Below, piece by piece: positions 1 through 11,419 of a stretch of DNA of 64,000 nt. Position 1 is the stretch's first letter, and every line of letters starts with the position of its first letter. A program made the translations under genes and the position numbers. This stretch comes from Spinacia oleracea. Lineage: Eukaryota > Streptophyta > Magnoliopsida > Caryophyllales > Amaranthaceae. The notes under the pieces are model-generated. The model was given only the letters and a program-made list of their open reading frames with translations. It had not been told where the DNA came from and did no database searches. The DNA lies in NCBI RefSeq assembly GCF_020520425.1, contig NC_079491.1, forward strand, positions 3,906,001-3,970,000. Reading direction: 5' to 3'.

Positions 1-526
1 TTTGTATGAATTCCATAAATACCCTTATTCCATAAATACCCTTAATAAATACCCTAAATTTTTTAATTTCCTTTTATATTATACCATAATTCCATAAATA
101 CCCTTAATCTAAACCTCTCACACTTGTCAAATTCAGAAGAAAAGTAAAAATATTATGAATACACGTAATTTAAATTATTTAAATAAATAAATAAAAATCT
201 CAATCGCCTACCTAAAATCAAACATTAAAGATTAAATAAGGACGAAAGTAAATAGGAGTAGTTATTAGGACTCCGTTGATCTTAAAATATTATAATTACC
301 TACTTTCGTTAAAAAAGATGAAATTTATAAAACACTAAAACTCTTCAAAATTTATCGGATTAAAAAAAACCAAAACCTCACAAGATAAAGATTATAAACC
401 CTATAAAACCTTACAAATTCCCACTAAGTAGACTTCTTCTTTCACAATCCCCACCCCCAAAAACAAACAAATCCGTTTTTTAGGGTTCTTAATTATTTTT
501 CAGAGTAGAGAATTAATTAATCTACC
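1..526. other. AT-rich upstream region of ARI-like gene 1
   Basis: No gene is visible. The first 110 bases contain a short motif (ccataaataccctta) repeated about three times. The last 100 bases before the ATG at 527 are pyrimidine/purine mixed and look like a promoter and 5'UTR. I could not pick one TATA box with confidence. Confidence 0.4.
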
Positions 527-3500
527 ATGGATTACTCAGACGACGACTCAGCTGGGTATGACTCAACCGAAGACTACAATGACGACGGAAAAAACTTCAC
601 CATATTAGACGAAGCCGAAATTCGTCGTCGACAAAACGAAGCAATCTCTCACATCTCCTCACTTTTATCTCTTTCAAACGACGAAGCGAGTATTTTGCTT
701 TACCATTACAATTGGAAAACAGAGAAATTGCACGAGGATTGGTTCGCCGATGAAGATTCCGTCCGTAATAAGGTCGGATTGTTAATCAATAATAGCGACG
801 GCGACACTGATAATTGTAATAATTGCGAAATCTGTTACGACGATTTAAACACGGTGAAATCGATGTCGGCGTCGTGTGGCCACCGGTATTGTGTAACCTG
901 TTGGGAAAGTTACATCACCGTCGCAATCAACAACCGCGGCGCTGGTTGTTTATCGTTACAATGTCCGGCGATTAAGTGTAACGCCGCCGTGACTCGAGAC
1001 TTGATTGTTAAATTAGTTTCCGATGAGGATGTCGGAAAATACGATCGGTATTTTATTAGGTCTTATGTGGAGTGCAGGGTGAAGACCACGAAGTGGTGTC
1101 CTTCACCTGGATGTGATAACGCCGTGGAATTCGAGGATTCCGGTGTCGGTGGTTCCGGTGGTGGTGGTGGTGGTGGTGGTTATGATGTTTCTTGTGTTTG
1201 TTCGCATGAATTCTGTTGGAATTGCGTTGAGGAGCCTCATAGACCGGTGGATTGTGAGCTTTTGGCGAAGTGGATTTTGAAGAATAGTTCAGAGGCTGAG
1301 AATACGAAGTGGATACTTGCGTTTTCTAAGCCTTGTCCTAAGTGTAAACGTCCTATTGAGAAGAATTTAGGATGCAATCATATGTCTTGTAGAGAGCCTT
1401 GCAGGTATAATTTTACACTCACTTTCTTTGATCAGTTTTTTTTTGTTTTTTTTTTATTTTTTATTTTTACTAGTGCTACATATATGTTGCATGCTAAGCT
1501 TAGGTTTGACTTTGAATCTCGTCCTTAGATTTGACTTCGAATCTCGTCTAAATTCTAAATCAAATTTTAGGAATTGAATGGTTCAATATGAATATTAGAT
1601 CATGACTAAGAATTTTGGTTATGGACAAGCAAATTAATTAACTATTTAGTTTTTATTTATTTTCTAGATTTTGGACTAACTCAAAGTTTTGTTCTTTCTG
1701 TGAGTGACATTTGTTCTTGTCTTGTTTTTATTTGGTCTAGTCTAATTTTTATGATTTGGCCATAAACAATAAGAATATGTTGCGCGCTAGTGTGAGGTTG
1801 AGACTTTGAGTTTGAATCTCGTCTATGTCATGACCTTTTATAACCAAATTGTGGGAATTGAATGCTTCAATCATAATTAGATCAACTTTAAGAGATGGAT
1901 TTGGGTTATAGAAAAGTGAATTAACTCTTAGTTTTATTTATTTTCTAGATTTTAGACTAACTTAGAGACTATGTTTTGTTTGACTTATTTTAACTATTTA
2001 AGACAACATAAGTTCAAATAAGTTCTTATAATATAAGTTCACACAAAATAAGTCGAATAAAATGGAGCCTTAATATTTATTTGTTCTCTTCACTTGGTTT
2101 AGTTTGATTTTTTTGTTATTTTCCGTGAGTTTTTTTGCTTTTTGTCTGATCATAAAAATAGGGTGAAATGTACTGATATTTGTTTCTAGGTAGTTTAATT
2201 GTGTTCATTTCTTCATAGTTTTGTCAAACTTAACCCTTTTTCTTACTCCCTCCGTCCCGGAATACTCGCAACGGTTTGACTTTTTGCACTATTTACATAA
2301 TTCACTAATAAGAGTTAGCATATAATATATTGTTAGCTTCATCTTAATATATATATTTTTAAAATATTAATATTTTATAAGTTTTTATAATATATAATTG
2401 AAGATATTGATTGTCAAAGTTGTGCATTGGCAAGAGTGTTCAGTCAAACCGTTGCGTGTATTCCGGAACGGAGGGAGTATTTCATTTAAAAGAATGATAT
2501 GTTGTTCAAATAACTAAACGTCCAAAACTGAGAAAAAGGGTTAAGTTTGACTATACTAACTAGTACTTTATGCTCGCGATGCATCCTAGCTTAACTTCAC
2601 ATATTGAAAACAAAACTAATAAATAAATTTATTCACAAAGGTCATCATGCACCCTAAAGAAAAACTTCACATTATCTTACATAGAACATCAATCTAATTA
2701 ATAACAAGTTAAGAAATATATATTTTTAATTGTAGATTAATATTTTTATAAATTTGTGTAGGTACCAGTTTTGTTGGTTATGCCTAGGGGATTGGGGGAA
2801 ACACTCTGAGTGCAACAGATACGCAGCCGAGAATAACATGGACGAAAAAATGAGGAAAAACGCAAAGGATTCTCTTCAAAGATACTCACATTACTACGAA
2901 AGATGGGCAAGCAACCATAAATCACGACAAAAAGCCATTGAAGACTTACAGAAAGTGCAGACTATTGATCTAAACAGGCTTAGTGACAGAGTAAACACTC
3001 CAACAACGCAACTCGAGTTCATTGTACAAGCTTGGAAACAGATTATCGAATGTAGAAGAATTCTGAAATGGACTTATGCATATGGGTTTTATATGGCTGA
3101 GGATAAAAAGACAGTACAAAAGAAAGAACTGTTTGAGTTTTTACAGGGACAAGCTGAAGCTCAACTTGAGAAACTTCATGGTTGTGCAGAAATTGAACTG
3201 TCGGGTTTTCTTGTAGATGATGTTGATGACAACGGAAACAACACGAACAACAACAAAAACAACCCGGATTATTATTCAGATGAATTGGAGTTCAGTATGT
3301 ATCGTAGTAAACTGAGTGGGTTGACGAAAGTGGCTGGGAAACACTTTGAGGAGTTGCTTAAAGCGTTGGAGGATGGTTTATCTGAAGTGGTTGTTCAGAA
3401 GAGAGGGAAGAAGTATAACACGACGATGAATAACAATAAGAAGAAGAAAAAGGATTCTTCATCTTCTTCTTCATATTCACAACCTCAGCAATTACTCGGG

Positions 3501-3743
3501 CAAACTTTTGAACAACTACGGCGACCTTTTGGACAACCTCAGCAACATCGACAACAACCTTTTGAATTTGATGATGCTATCGATGATGATGATGTTGATG
3601 TTGATGTTGATGATGATGATGATGATGATGATGTTAATGTTAATGTTAATGTTAATGTTAATGTTGATGTTTGGAGCTGTGATCGGTGTACCTTCAGAAA
3701 TCCAGGGTCAGCTACTTCTTGTCAGATGTGTGTAGGCAATTGA
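527..3743 (+). CDS. ARIADNE-like RBR E3 ubiquitin ligase, copy 1 (619 aa, two exons)
   Basis: Exons 527-1404 and 2762-3743; the intron 1405-2761 is GT-AG and restores the reading frame across the Rcat domain. RBR ligases take ubiquitin from an E2 onto a catalytic Cys before passing it to a substrate. The protein has an acidic N-terminus, a UBA-like segment (about 30-85), RING1 (C100, C103 and onward to C151), an in-between-RING domain (about 170-243), and Rcat starting at C270. The sequence GCNHMSC places the expected catalytic Cys at residue 288. A helical ARIADNE region follows (YYERW, WTYAYGFY). The end (W597 to N619) is a RanBP2-type zinc finger with W-x-C-x2-C and C-x2-C. Oddities are a poly-Gly run (about 208-218) in the IBR and an Asp/Asn/Val repeat (about 563-596). 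Resembles the Arabidopsis ARI family; the exact member is not assigned. Confidence 0.93.
1965..2072. repeat. Short palindromic repeat of the gacttatttt family
   Basis: Starts near gttttgtttgacttatttt and ends near aataagtcgaataaaatggagcc. Related inverted-repeat segments occur near 43690, 49257, 56408 and 59856. Probably a MITE; its superfamily was not determined. Confidence 0.4.
2246..2477. mobile_element. Stowaway-type MITE in ARI gene 1 intron
   Basis: The 5' end reads ctccctccgtcccggaatac and the 3' end is its inverted copy ending in acggagggag. TA dinucleotides flank both ends (2244-2245 and 2478-2479), as expected for Tc1/mariner-related Stowaway elements. Length 232 bp. Confidence 0.88.
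3562..3669 (+). repeat. Coding microsatellite (GAT/GTT and AAT/GTT) in ARI gene 1
   Basis: In-frame trinucleotide array encoding Asp runs, then Asp-Val dipeptides, then Asn-Val dipeptides, just before the RanBP2 zinc finger. Its blocks differ by simple unit changes, as expected of slippage. Confidence 0.85.
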
Positions 3744-4429
3744 GGATGAATGTTTATTAAGTTAAAATTTTAGTACAATTTACAAGCTTATTTTTTTGTT
3801 TTTTGTTTTAGGGAAATGTTAGATAGGGATTAGTATTGCAATTTGCAAGCATATTTAGTTAATAACGGTTTGGTTATTTTAGGTTAACGGTTTGTTTTAT
3901 GTCTGTTAGCTTGATTTCTATTGTAGATGTCGTATGATTATTTTATTAATGAACTAATTTTACCTTAAAAAAATAGTTAATAAGAGTTTGGTTATCTTAA
4001 GTGTTTTTATTTTCTTTACGTCATTTGCTTGCATTTAGTCGAAAGCTTTGCTTAAACGACTAGTAGGTATGTGATTAGTTTATGAACAAAGGAAATATTT
4101 TTTACTATTATTGATGCATGTTTAATTTGTGTTAGTTTTATTATTGTTGCATTTTTTGTCTTTGAGGTTTTACCCTCATAAAGCTTGAGAACATCGACAA
4201 TGTAGCTTGCCCAAAAGTAATATATAAAATAAACTTTATTATACGCATGTCAAGTTTTGAGTGGAGCTTGTTTTTCTTTTTTGACCACAAGTGCAATATG
4301 AATTACAAATGGGAGTGGGGAAATTCGAATCTGAAACATATCATGCATATGTTTCGAGTTGCTCACTTTCAGGAAACATTGTCAAAGTTAATTTAGTCTC
4401 ACCGAAACCAATGTACTACGTACATAGTA

Positions 4430-4587
4430 CTCTTTCTGTCCCGGAATACTCGAAGCGGTTTGACCGGGACAGAGTTTAATACATTTTAATTGATTTATTA
4501 TAGATGGTAGTGAGGTATTTTTTTTAATATAGTAATCTGGGACGACCTTATAAGAAAAGCGTTTCGAGTATTTCGGAACGGAGAAAG
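4430..4587. mobile_element. Degenerate Stowaway-like MITE
   Basis: Left end tctttctgtcccggaatac and right inverted end gtatttcggaacggagaaag, with TA on both sides. Length about 158 bp, and diverged from the other Stowaway copies. Confidence 0.65.
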
Positions 4588-4785
4588 TATATGTTATTAT
4601 TATTATGTAGAAGAGAATGCCCATTCTTGGTGGTGCTTCTGGTAGTTTAAGTTATAGTCAAAATTATACATGTCGTTCTATCATATGCTAAATAATTTGA
4701 AGGCACAATCAGTAAATGCCAAGGAAAGATAAACTTTCGCCACCATTTCTCAATTTACTCCCTTCCATCTATGCAGTACGTAGTA

Positions 4786-5088
4786 CTCCATCCGTCCCTT
4801 AATACTTGCACCGTTTTCCTTTTCGAGTCGTTCTTTAATACTTGTATCGTTTCTATAAATGGAAATATGTACCAATGTTATATTATTTCTCACACTTACC
4901 TATTAACCCACCTACACCCCTACTCCCAACAAAAAAATATCATTTAAAAACTCACACCCACTCTCCACCTCTTACACATTTCCTACTAACTATATTTAAA
5001 ACAACCCTACTATCAACTTACACCCATTAAATTAGTAAATCAATTCAAGTGTCTTAAACTCCGTAGTCAAACCAAGAAACGGGAGAAG
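4786..5088. mobile_element. Stowaway MITE (about 303 bp)
   Basis: Left end ctccatccgtcccttaatac, right end gaaacgggagaag, TA flanks. The interior (short runs of caccc, tattaacccacc) matches the elements at 9134 and 47242, so all three belong to one subfamily; this copy is the most diverged. Confidence 0.75.
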
Positions 5089-5567
5089 TAGTTGTTATGA
5101 GATATAGAAGGACGAAGCCAGGAATGCATCTCAACAAGGACCGACATTCATTTTTAGTACAAAGTCGTATTAACTATTTTTGTAAAATTATTCAATTATC
5201 TCTATGGAAAATAGAAAATAATAAACCAACAGGAAATTCTTTAAAGGAAAGAAGTATGAAAGATATTAAAAAAAAATCATTAAACTCTAGACGTCCCAAT
5301 TAAACGCTCATATTCTAATTTGTAGCCGCCCAAATTCCTCGCACATTATTACTACGTAGTATTATTATCTACTCCGTATCTTAATATTTTAAAATTGAAA
5401 GATTTGCATACTATTTGTCACCACCTTAAAATCTTAATAAAAAAACTTTTAACATTCTTTAAATTTTCAATTAAGCAATACTTAATTATTTAGTTCATTT
5501 CCCTTTCAACTTTTAATCAACATCATTGTCTAATTTGCTTAAAAAAAAAAAAAATACCATGCATGCA

Positions 5568-5836
5568 CACTACAAAAATTTGTATCTTTTATGACAATCT
5601 AATGACAACGGGTGAAAATCCCGTCGCAAAAGAGCTTTTGCGACGGGAATAACAACCCAACAAAGACGGGAACAACCGTCGCAAATGTCTTTTACGACGG
5701 GTTAACGACAAGATTTTCCATTAACGACGACCCCCTTTTATGACCGGTTCGTGACGGAAAATTCTGTCATTAATCAATAATTATTGACCTTTAGCGACGG
5801 GATTTCTCGTCGTTAATAGTATAATTTCTTGTAGTG
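5568..5836. mobile_element. CACTA-type MITE
   Basis: Begins CACTACAAAAATTTGTATC and ends in the inverted counterpart tataatttcttgtagtg. The interior has several short inverted copies of gacgggat/cccgtcg, typical subterminal repeats of CACTA (EnSpm) elements. Length 269 bp. The expected 3-bp target duplication is not seen. Confidence 0.8.
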
Positions 5837-6078
5837 ATGTCACGCGCCAAAAAACTAGTTTATATATATAAACCTAGGGGTCAGAGCCTTCTGGTAGAAC
5901 TGTATCATTTTTAGTTTACACTAACAGGCCGGGTATGCTCTTGCATACCCTTTGTATATTCTATTGCCACTATTCCCAATTAATTTAGTTTGAAGCCTCT
6001 ATTAGACTTAAAAGTGACTTTATATTGAGTTGCACAGACCTATTTTATATTTTCTGAAATTCTAACCCTAAGTAGTTA

Positions 6079-6334
6079 CTACCTCCGTTTCAAAAAGTTC
6101 TTTACGCTTTGGAAAATGTGTCTAAAGTATAAAAATTTTGACCGTAAATTCTCACCATTATATACATCAAAACGTTACATATACAATCTTGTTAGATTGG
6201 TCTCGGATGTATTTTTAAAATATCAAATTTTTATAATTTTTTCACAAACAAAATTGAATATATTAGTAGTTAAATATTGCATAGGAGTCAGTGCAAATAG
6301 TAACTGTAAAGATCTTTTTGAAAAACGGAGGTAG
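6079..6334. mobile_element. Stowaway MITE
   Basis: Left end ctacctccgtttcaaaaag and right inverted end ctttttgaaaaacggaggtag, with TA at 6077-6078 and 6335-6336. Length 256 bp. Short ORFs inside it are by-products. Confidence 0.8.
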
Positions 6335-6399
6335 TACTAATTAGTAACACTACTCCATAGTAATTGAGTTTTACCCACTTTATATATCCCCACTCCACT

Positions 6400-6547
6400 A
6401 ATAGGTTTGTTAGAAGACTTGAGAGGAGGCTAGGCCACCGGCCTACCGCACACGCGCGCGGGCCGGGCCGGACTCGGGTGAGTGGCGCGTTTGCGGGTGG
6501 GGCCCTTTTTGCCGCCAATCAATCCCGTGTAACGGCTAGTTGTTGTA
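6400..6547. other. GC-rich segment, possible fossil LTR-retroelement fragment
   Basis: A GC-rich island (ggccaccggcc, cgcgcgcgggcc) in otherwise AT-rich DNA, directly joined to the 191-bp tandem repeat. The composition resembles LTR interiors of some plant copia-type elements. No coding domain or paired LTR is seen, so the call is weak. Confidence 0.25.
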
Positions 6548-6929
6548 TTTTGGTAACCGAATATTTTCCATAACGGTTACAGATTTTATTCCGGAAATTG
6601 AGTAATCTATCTTTTTGTACTACACCAACGAGATAGATGTCGTGTAACCCTGGAGGTTGATTGTCAAGAGGCCGTGTGTACGTAACGGGGCAAATTCAAC
6701 TTTAGGGCAGTGTTCATACACGCCACGACTTGATTACATTTTGGTAACCGAATATTTTCCATAACGGTTACAGATTTTATTCCGGAAATTGAGTAATCTA
6801 TCTTTTTGTACTACACCAACGAGATAGATGTCGTGTAACCCTGGAGGTTGATTGTCAAGAGGCCGTGTGTACGTAACGGGGCAAATTCAACTTTAGGGCA
6901 GTGTTCATACACGCCACGACTTGATTACA
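6548..6929. repeat. Perfect 191-bp tandem duplication
   Basis: Two adjacent units, 6548-6738 and 6739-6929, which I find identical base for base. Each contains the short inverted pair ggtaaccg/cggttac. The unit may derive from a fossil LTR sequence, but no supporting structure is visible. Identity implies a very recent duplication or an assembly artefact. Confidence 0.9.
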
Positions 6930-7147
6930 GATAAGTTTATTCGTTCATTACTAGTCATTGTTCCTACATAGTATTGGAGTAGTCATAGGTTTTTCTTTGT
7001 TAGAGTTGGAGTAAACATCTACTACGTAATACGTATGTACTATTTGTACGGATTAATGAGATTATAAAAACGTGATCAAGTTTGAGTAAAATGAATTAAT
7101 TGTGTATACTTTTCCAAACAATTTTTTGTAAGGGCACTTAGTTAGTC

Positions 7148-7806
7148 ATGTCTGCAACAATTCATCCAATGCCAAATGCCGGTGAACAAATACCAGACAA
7201 CAGTCAGAACAAGGGACGTTGTTATCGGTTGAGTAACAGTAATAAATGCAAAATAATAATTCTCGTGCTTATGGGTTTGGGTGTGATCCTATTATTTTGT
7301 GGAGCAGTGCTTTTTGGAGGAATCGGAGGGGATGACAATGCCGATAAATTTAGATTCCAGGTTGACTTTATGGAGGTGAAATCATCATCTATGATCTCGA
7401 ATAATATTAATAATACTAAAACAATAAGTTTAGATGAATTGGATCTCAACGTAACCCTTTCTGTAAGTAACAATGATCAATTAGTGTTTGACTCACTATT
7501 GGTGTTACTTTCTGATAAAAATAACAAATTAGTCCTCTCGTCGAAAATGCTTGACGGGTTTTACCAAGAGGAGAAGACCTTGCAAATTGGGATGGTTGTT
7601 CAAAAATTACTATAATTGGGATGGAGTTGGATTTTGCCTTAGATGTTAGAGCTCAATATTGGAAATTGTACGACGACGAAAACAATAAAGAATATGTTGA
7701 GGTCGTTTGCAAAGGTATTAAAGTTGTACTACTTTCTTCGTCTACTAATATCATCTCGGGAAATATGGTTGATAATAAGATAGTCCCTTGCAATGCATTT
7801 ACATAA
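7148..7806 (+). pseudogene. LEA_2/NHL-type (NDR1/HIN1-like) gene, copy 1, frameshifted
   Basis: The first ORF (7148-7615) gives a short basic cytosolic segment, one hydrophobic membrane span (about residues 36-57) and the start of a LEA_2 beta domain (LDLNVTLSV ... SSKMLDGFYQ). The rest continues in another frame (7621-7806). Comparison with copy 3 shows that one base is missing in the stretch after ATGGTTGTTCAAAA, which explains the break. NHL proteins are membrane-anchored and often linked to defence or stress; that is family knowledge. Upstream and downstream flanks match copy 2, so copies 1 and 2 are tandem duplicates about 0.9-1.0 kb apart. It could be a short functional protein, but loss of the domain's second half argues otherwise. 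Confidence 0.7.
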
Positions 7807-8159
7807 TAAATGTTTATACTTTTAATACGCTTGCAAGAGTTGACTATTGTTGACTTTATTGATAAATATTTGGTGGGAAAAGCTGTTAGAATTATAGTTA
7901 TGTTTTTGTTTACTTGGCTCTTTTTATTTCTGTCAGATTGTTTAGGGTTGTAATACGAATTTAGAGAAATAACAAACACCTTATTCTCTCTTGTCTCATA
8001 TTCTCTTTCTCTCTAGAACTTTGCTTATAGTCATAGGTTTTGCTTTGTTAGAGTTGAGTAAACATCTACTACGTAATAAGTATGTACTATTTGTCCGGAT
8101 TAATGAGATTATATAAACGTGATCAAGTTTGATTAAAAATAATTTGTGTATACTTTTCC

Positions 8160-8705
8160 AAACAATTTTTTATTTGCATCTCCTCTCACACCACCACTAC
8201 CACCGCTCTCACACCACCACTACCACCGCCTCTCACACCACCCTTAGCACTCTCACACCCAGGCAAGAAGGGACATTGTCATCGGTTCTGGTGTAACAAT
8301 CCAAATGTGCATTATGACGAAATCGGATTGACAATGTTTTTAGGTATGATCGTAATTTATGTACTAATAGTTTTAGATATGATCCTATTTCCGCACTATT
8401 GCTTCTTCCGGAGGATGCCGATAAATTAGATTTCAAGTTGACGAGGTGAAATCATCATCTATGATCTCGAATAATAATAATTTTATTAAAACGCTGAGTT
8501 TAGATGAATTGGAACTCAATGTAATCCTTTATGTTATTAACAATCCCCCAATAGTGTTTGACGATAATAGTGTTTGACGATGAAAAAGACCTTGCAAATT
8601 GGGATAACTTTGGGTTGGATTTTACCTTAAAGGTTAGAGGTCAATATTGGAATTTGGACAACGATGAAACCGATAAACGAAATTAAAGTTTTACTAATGA
8701 CTTTA
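8160..8705 (+). pseudogene. LEA_2/NHL-type gene, copy 2, heavily degraded
   Basis: Recognisable pieces match copies 1 and 3: gggacattgtcatcggttctggtgtaac, then the stretch encoding the equivalent of VKSSSMISNN, then GTAATCCTTTATGTTATTAAC, then the end of the domain. Several deletions and frame changes leave no ORF above about 67 codons. The 5' part has short tandem repeats of ctctcacaccaccac. Flanks on both sides are shared with copy 1 (for example ctactacgtaat and gagttgactattgttgac). Confidence 0.7.
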
Positions 8706-8978
8706 ATTAATAAATGTTTATGTTTTGATTACTCTTGCAAGAGTTGACTATTGTTGACTAACTTTATTGATAAATATTTGGCGGGAAAAGCGGTTAGAAT
8801 TATAATTTAGCTCTTTTATTTCTGTCAGATTGTTTAGAATTGTAATACGACTTCAAAGAAATAACAAACAACTTATTTTCTCTTGTTTGATCATATTCTT
8901 TTTCTCTCTAGCCGAGTTCAGCTAGAACTCTGCTTAGTCAAAAGTTACAGAGGAGGTTGCCTCTTCCTGTAACACTTA

Positions 8979-9737
8979 TGGGTCGTTTCGTAGGAGATGG
9001 GGATAGGGATAAGGATATAAATTGGGATGGGGATAAGAAATTTATCATAGGTAATTCATTAAATTCATCTCTATCCTTTGTTTGGCATGGTAAAGGATAA
9101 GGATAGAGATTAAATAATAAAATTACTATATTACTCCCTCCGTCCCGGAATACTTGACCAGTTTTCCTTATTGGGTCGTCCCTTAATACTTGACCTGTTT
9201 CTAAAAATGGAAATATTCTAACAATATTATATTATTTCTCACTCCACCCCTATTAACCCACCTACCCCCTACTCCATACAAAAAATAATTAAAAATTCAA
9301 CCCCTACTCTCCCCCAACCCCACCTCTTAACTCACCTCCCACTAACTACATTAAAATAATACCCCACTATCAACTACTACCTATTAAATTAAATAAGTCA
9401 ATTCAAGTCCCTTAAACTCTGTGCCGGTCAAACCGGGTCGAGTATTCCGGGACGGAGGGAGTACCTCCTTTTAAAATGGTATGCTAAAGTAATGTCAACT
9501 TTTTTCTGTACTTTTAATTCATGATGAAGGACAAAATAATCTTTTAACATTGAAAGGAGAAATCCTCAAATCAATACATGCTCCCCCTTGGTACACAATA
9601 ATGGAGATAAAGCCTCAATTAGTCTCTATCTCTGTCCCCCTAAAAATTAGAATTCCTTGTAAAAAAACAAGGGATAGGAGGGTAAAGAGATAAAATATCT
9701 TTATCCCCACTTCTTATCCCTCATACAAAACGACCCG
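8979..9737. mobile_element. PIF/Harbinger-like MITE hosting a Stowaway
   Basis: Starts tgggtcgtttcgtaggag and ends tcatacaaaacgacccg, an inverted pair. It is flanked by TTA on both sides (8976-8978, 9738-9740), the usual PIF/Harbinger target. Subterminal gggataaggat/cttatccc motifs are inverted as well. The Stowaway element 9134-9461 sits inside it and is therefore younger. Confidence 0.65.
9134..9461. mobile_element. Stowaway MITE (328 bp)
   Basis: Ends ctccctccgtcccggaatac and its inverted copy, with TA flanks (9132-9133, 9462-9463). Nearly the same sequence, inverted, is found at 47242-47568, so this subfamily moved fairly recently. Confidence 0.9.
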
Positions 9738-9835
9738 TTACTACGTATATCACGTTATATATCTGGTAATAAAGGGAGGAAAATGTTATTTGACAAGAAA
9801 TATGTCTTTCCTTTTTGGTTGCCTAATACTTAAAA

Positions 9836-11138
9836 CGGATTTTTCATGAAATACCCTCGAGTTTTTGCAAAATTCACCAAATGCCCTTCGACTTTCAGAA
9901 ATTCACCAAATGCCCTCCACTTTTTAACAAATACACTAGATACCCTTATTTATAAACTTAATACACAAGATGCCCTTAATGAAATTTTCAGTTAGCTTCG
10001 TTAGCTTCTCCGTTAACTTTTCCTTAACTAAACTAATTAACTCCTACTTAATCTAATTAACTACCCTAAAAAAATCTAATTAACTATCCTAAAGAAAAGG
10101 GCTTGCGATATGGGGAAATACCAGAGCTCTCGCCCATGAACTTGTTATCAGGTACACCATTACTAAATCTCCTTATTTTCTCTCTCTTTCTCTATTGATA
10201 ATTTGGGGGAAATTTTGTTTGTGGGTTTTTGTGATCTGATCTTGAGATGCTGGGGTGTTCATGGTGGTGGCCGGTGTCAGAGGAGATAGAAAGTCAGGAA
10301 AATTACAGATTTTGGAGGATTTTAATTCACGTGGGATGGGATCTGGGCTAAGTACTTGTTTGTGTGAAGTTGGGATGGGATTTCGTCGCCGCCTAATCTC
10401 TTCTTTCCCCCTTCATTCTTCTTGTTCTCCTCACCAATGAAATCTGAAGATCAATCGTCGCCGCCCAATCTCTCTCCTTCCCCCTTAGTTCTTCGGTCAT
10501 TCCTCCATTTTTTATCTAACTAATTGAAAAAAAAAACCGATTCCACGAGATCAAATCACCGATTCATGATATATGCTTGATTATGACTCAGATTCAACTT
10601 GCATATTTTGGCGGAAATTATGGTAAGTTTTCGGCGAGAATTGGGGGAAATGCGGTGGAAGGGCGCCATTGGAGAGAGGTGGTGGAGGAGGAAATAGAAG
10701 GATGTTGCAGGGGAATTGGAATTGGAGAGGCTCCATATGTTCACTGAATTTGTGAGGGATTATTTTGATTTTTTATTTTCAAATTTGAAAGGGAGAGAGG
10801 AGACGAAGCTCGGGAACTGAGGGAAGTAGAAGATAGGGATTAGGCATCCATGGAAGAAGGAGAAAGGGAAAATAAAAGGGATGACTTAGGAGGAAGGTTA
10901 GTGGTAGGTTGGCAGTTAGATTTTTTTAACGGGTAGTTAATTAGATTAATTAGTTAGTTAAGGAAAATTTAACGAAGCTAACGGAAAACCGTTATTAAGG
11001 GAATCTTGTGTATTAAGTTTATAAATAAGGGTATCTAGTGTATTTGTTAAAAAGTGGAGGGCATTTGGTGAATTTCTGAAAGTCGAGGGGCATTTGGTGA
11101 ATTTTGCAAAAACTCGGGGGTATTTCATGAAAAATCCG
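9836..11138. mobile_element. Mutator-like element with long TIRs (1303 bp)
   Basis: The left end starts cggatttttcatgaaatacc and the right end is its inverted copy. The inverted similarity extends over roughly 200-230 bp at each end. A 9-bp direct repeat TACTTAAAA flanks it (9827-9835, 11139-11147), the size typical of Mutator-like elements. There is no transposase. The interior (about 10110-10920) has higher GC and longer ORFs (for example 10255-10440) than its surroundings and may be captured host sequence (Pack-MULE), but I do not recognise it. Confidence 0.9.
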
Positions 11139-11419
11139 TACTTAAAATTATGATCCTTTTGTTCCTATTATATCAGAAAATGAAAATTCCTTCCTCGATA
11201 TAAAAGGATCCATCAGCTCCTAATGATTTTGAGCATTTGAACACAAACCTAGAAGATCATGACGAATCTCCTGAAATTTGCATTTTCATTCAATACTACT
11301 CCTCAAATAATAATAGACGACAATTTATAAAGAAAAATAGATAATTGAATGAACCAGCATTAATCATGTGATTGAATATATATTGAATTTTCTTACAAAT
11401 TTAGTGTATACCAAAAAAA

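Larger units (their letters stand above)
1405..2761 (+). other. Intron of ARI-like gene 1 with internal duplication
   Basis: GT-AG intron of 1357 bp. It carries a Stowaway MITE (2246-2477) and an imperfect direct duplication: about 1500-1700 resembles about 1800-1975, sharing gaatctcgtct, ggaattgaatg and ttattttctagatttt. The gaatctcg cores recall tRNA B boxes, but no clear SINE structure is visible. Confidence 0.7.

Noticed and set aside
3508-3735. ORF with long Met/Leu runs overlapping ARI gene 1
   Set aside because: It is the microsatellite read in another frame; the ARI frame has domain support on both sides.
6364-6573. GC-rich ORFs on both strands as genes
   Set aside because: Created by the GC-rich island; no domain and no conservation evidence.
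10255-10744. ORFs inside the MULE-type element as host genes
   Set aside because: No recognisable domain and no start or splice context; kept only as possible captured sequence.
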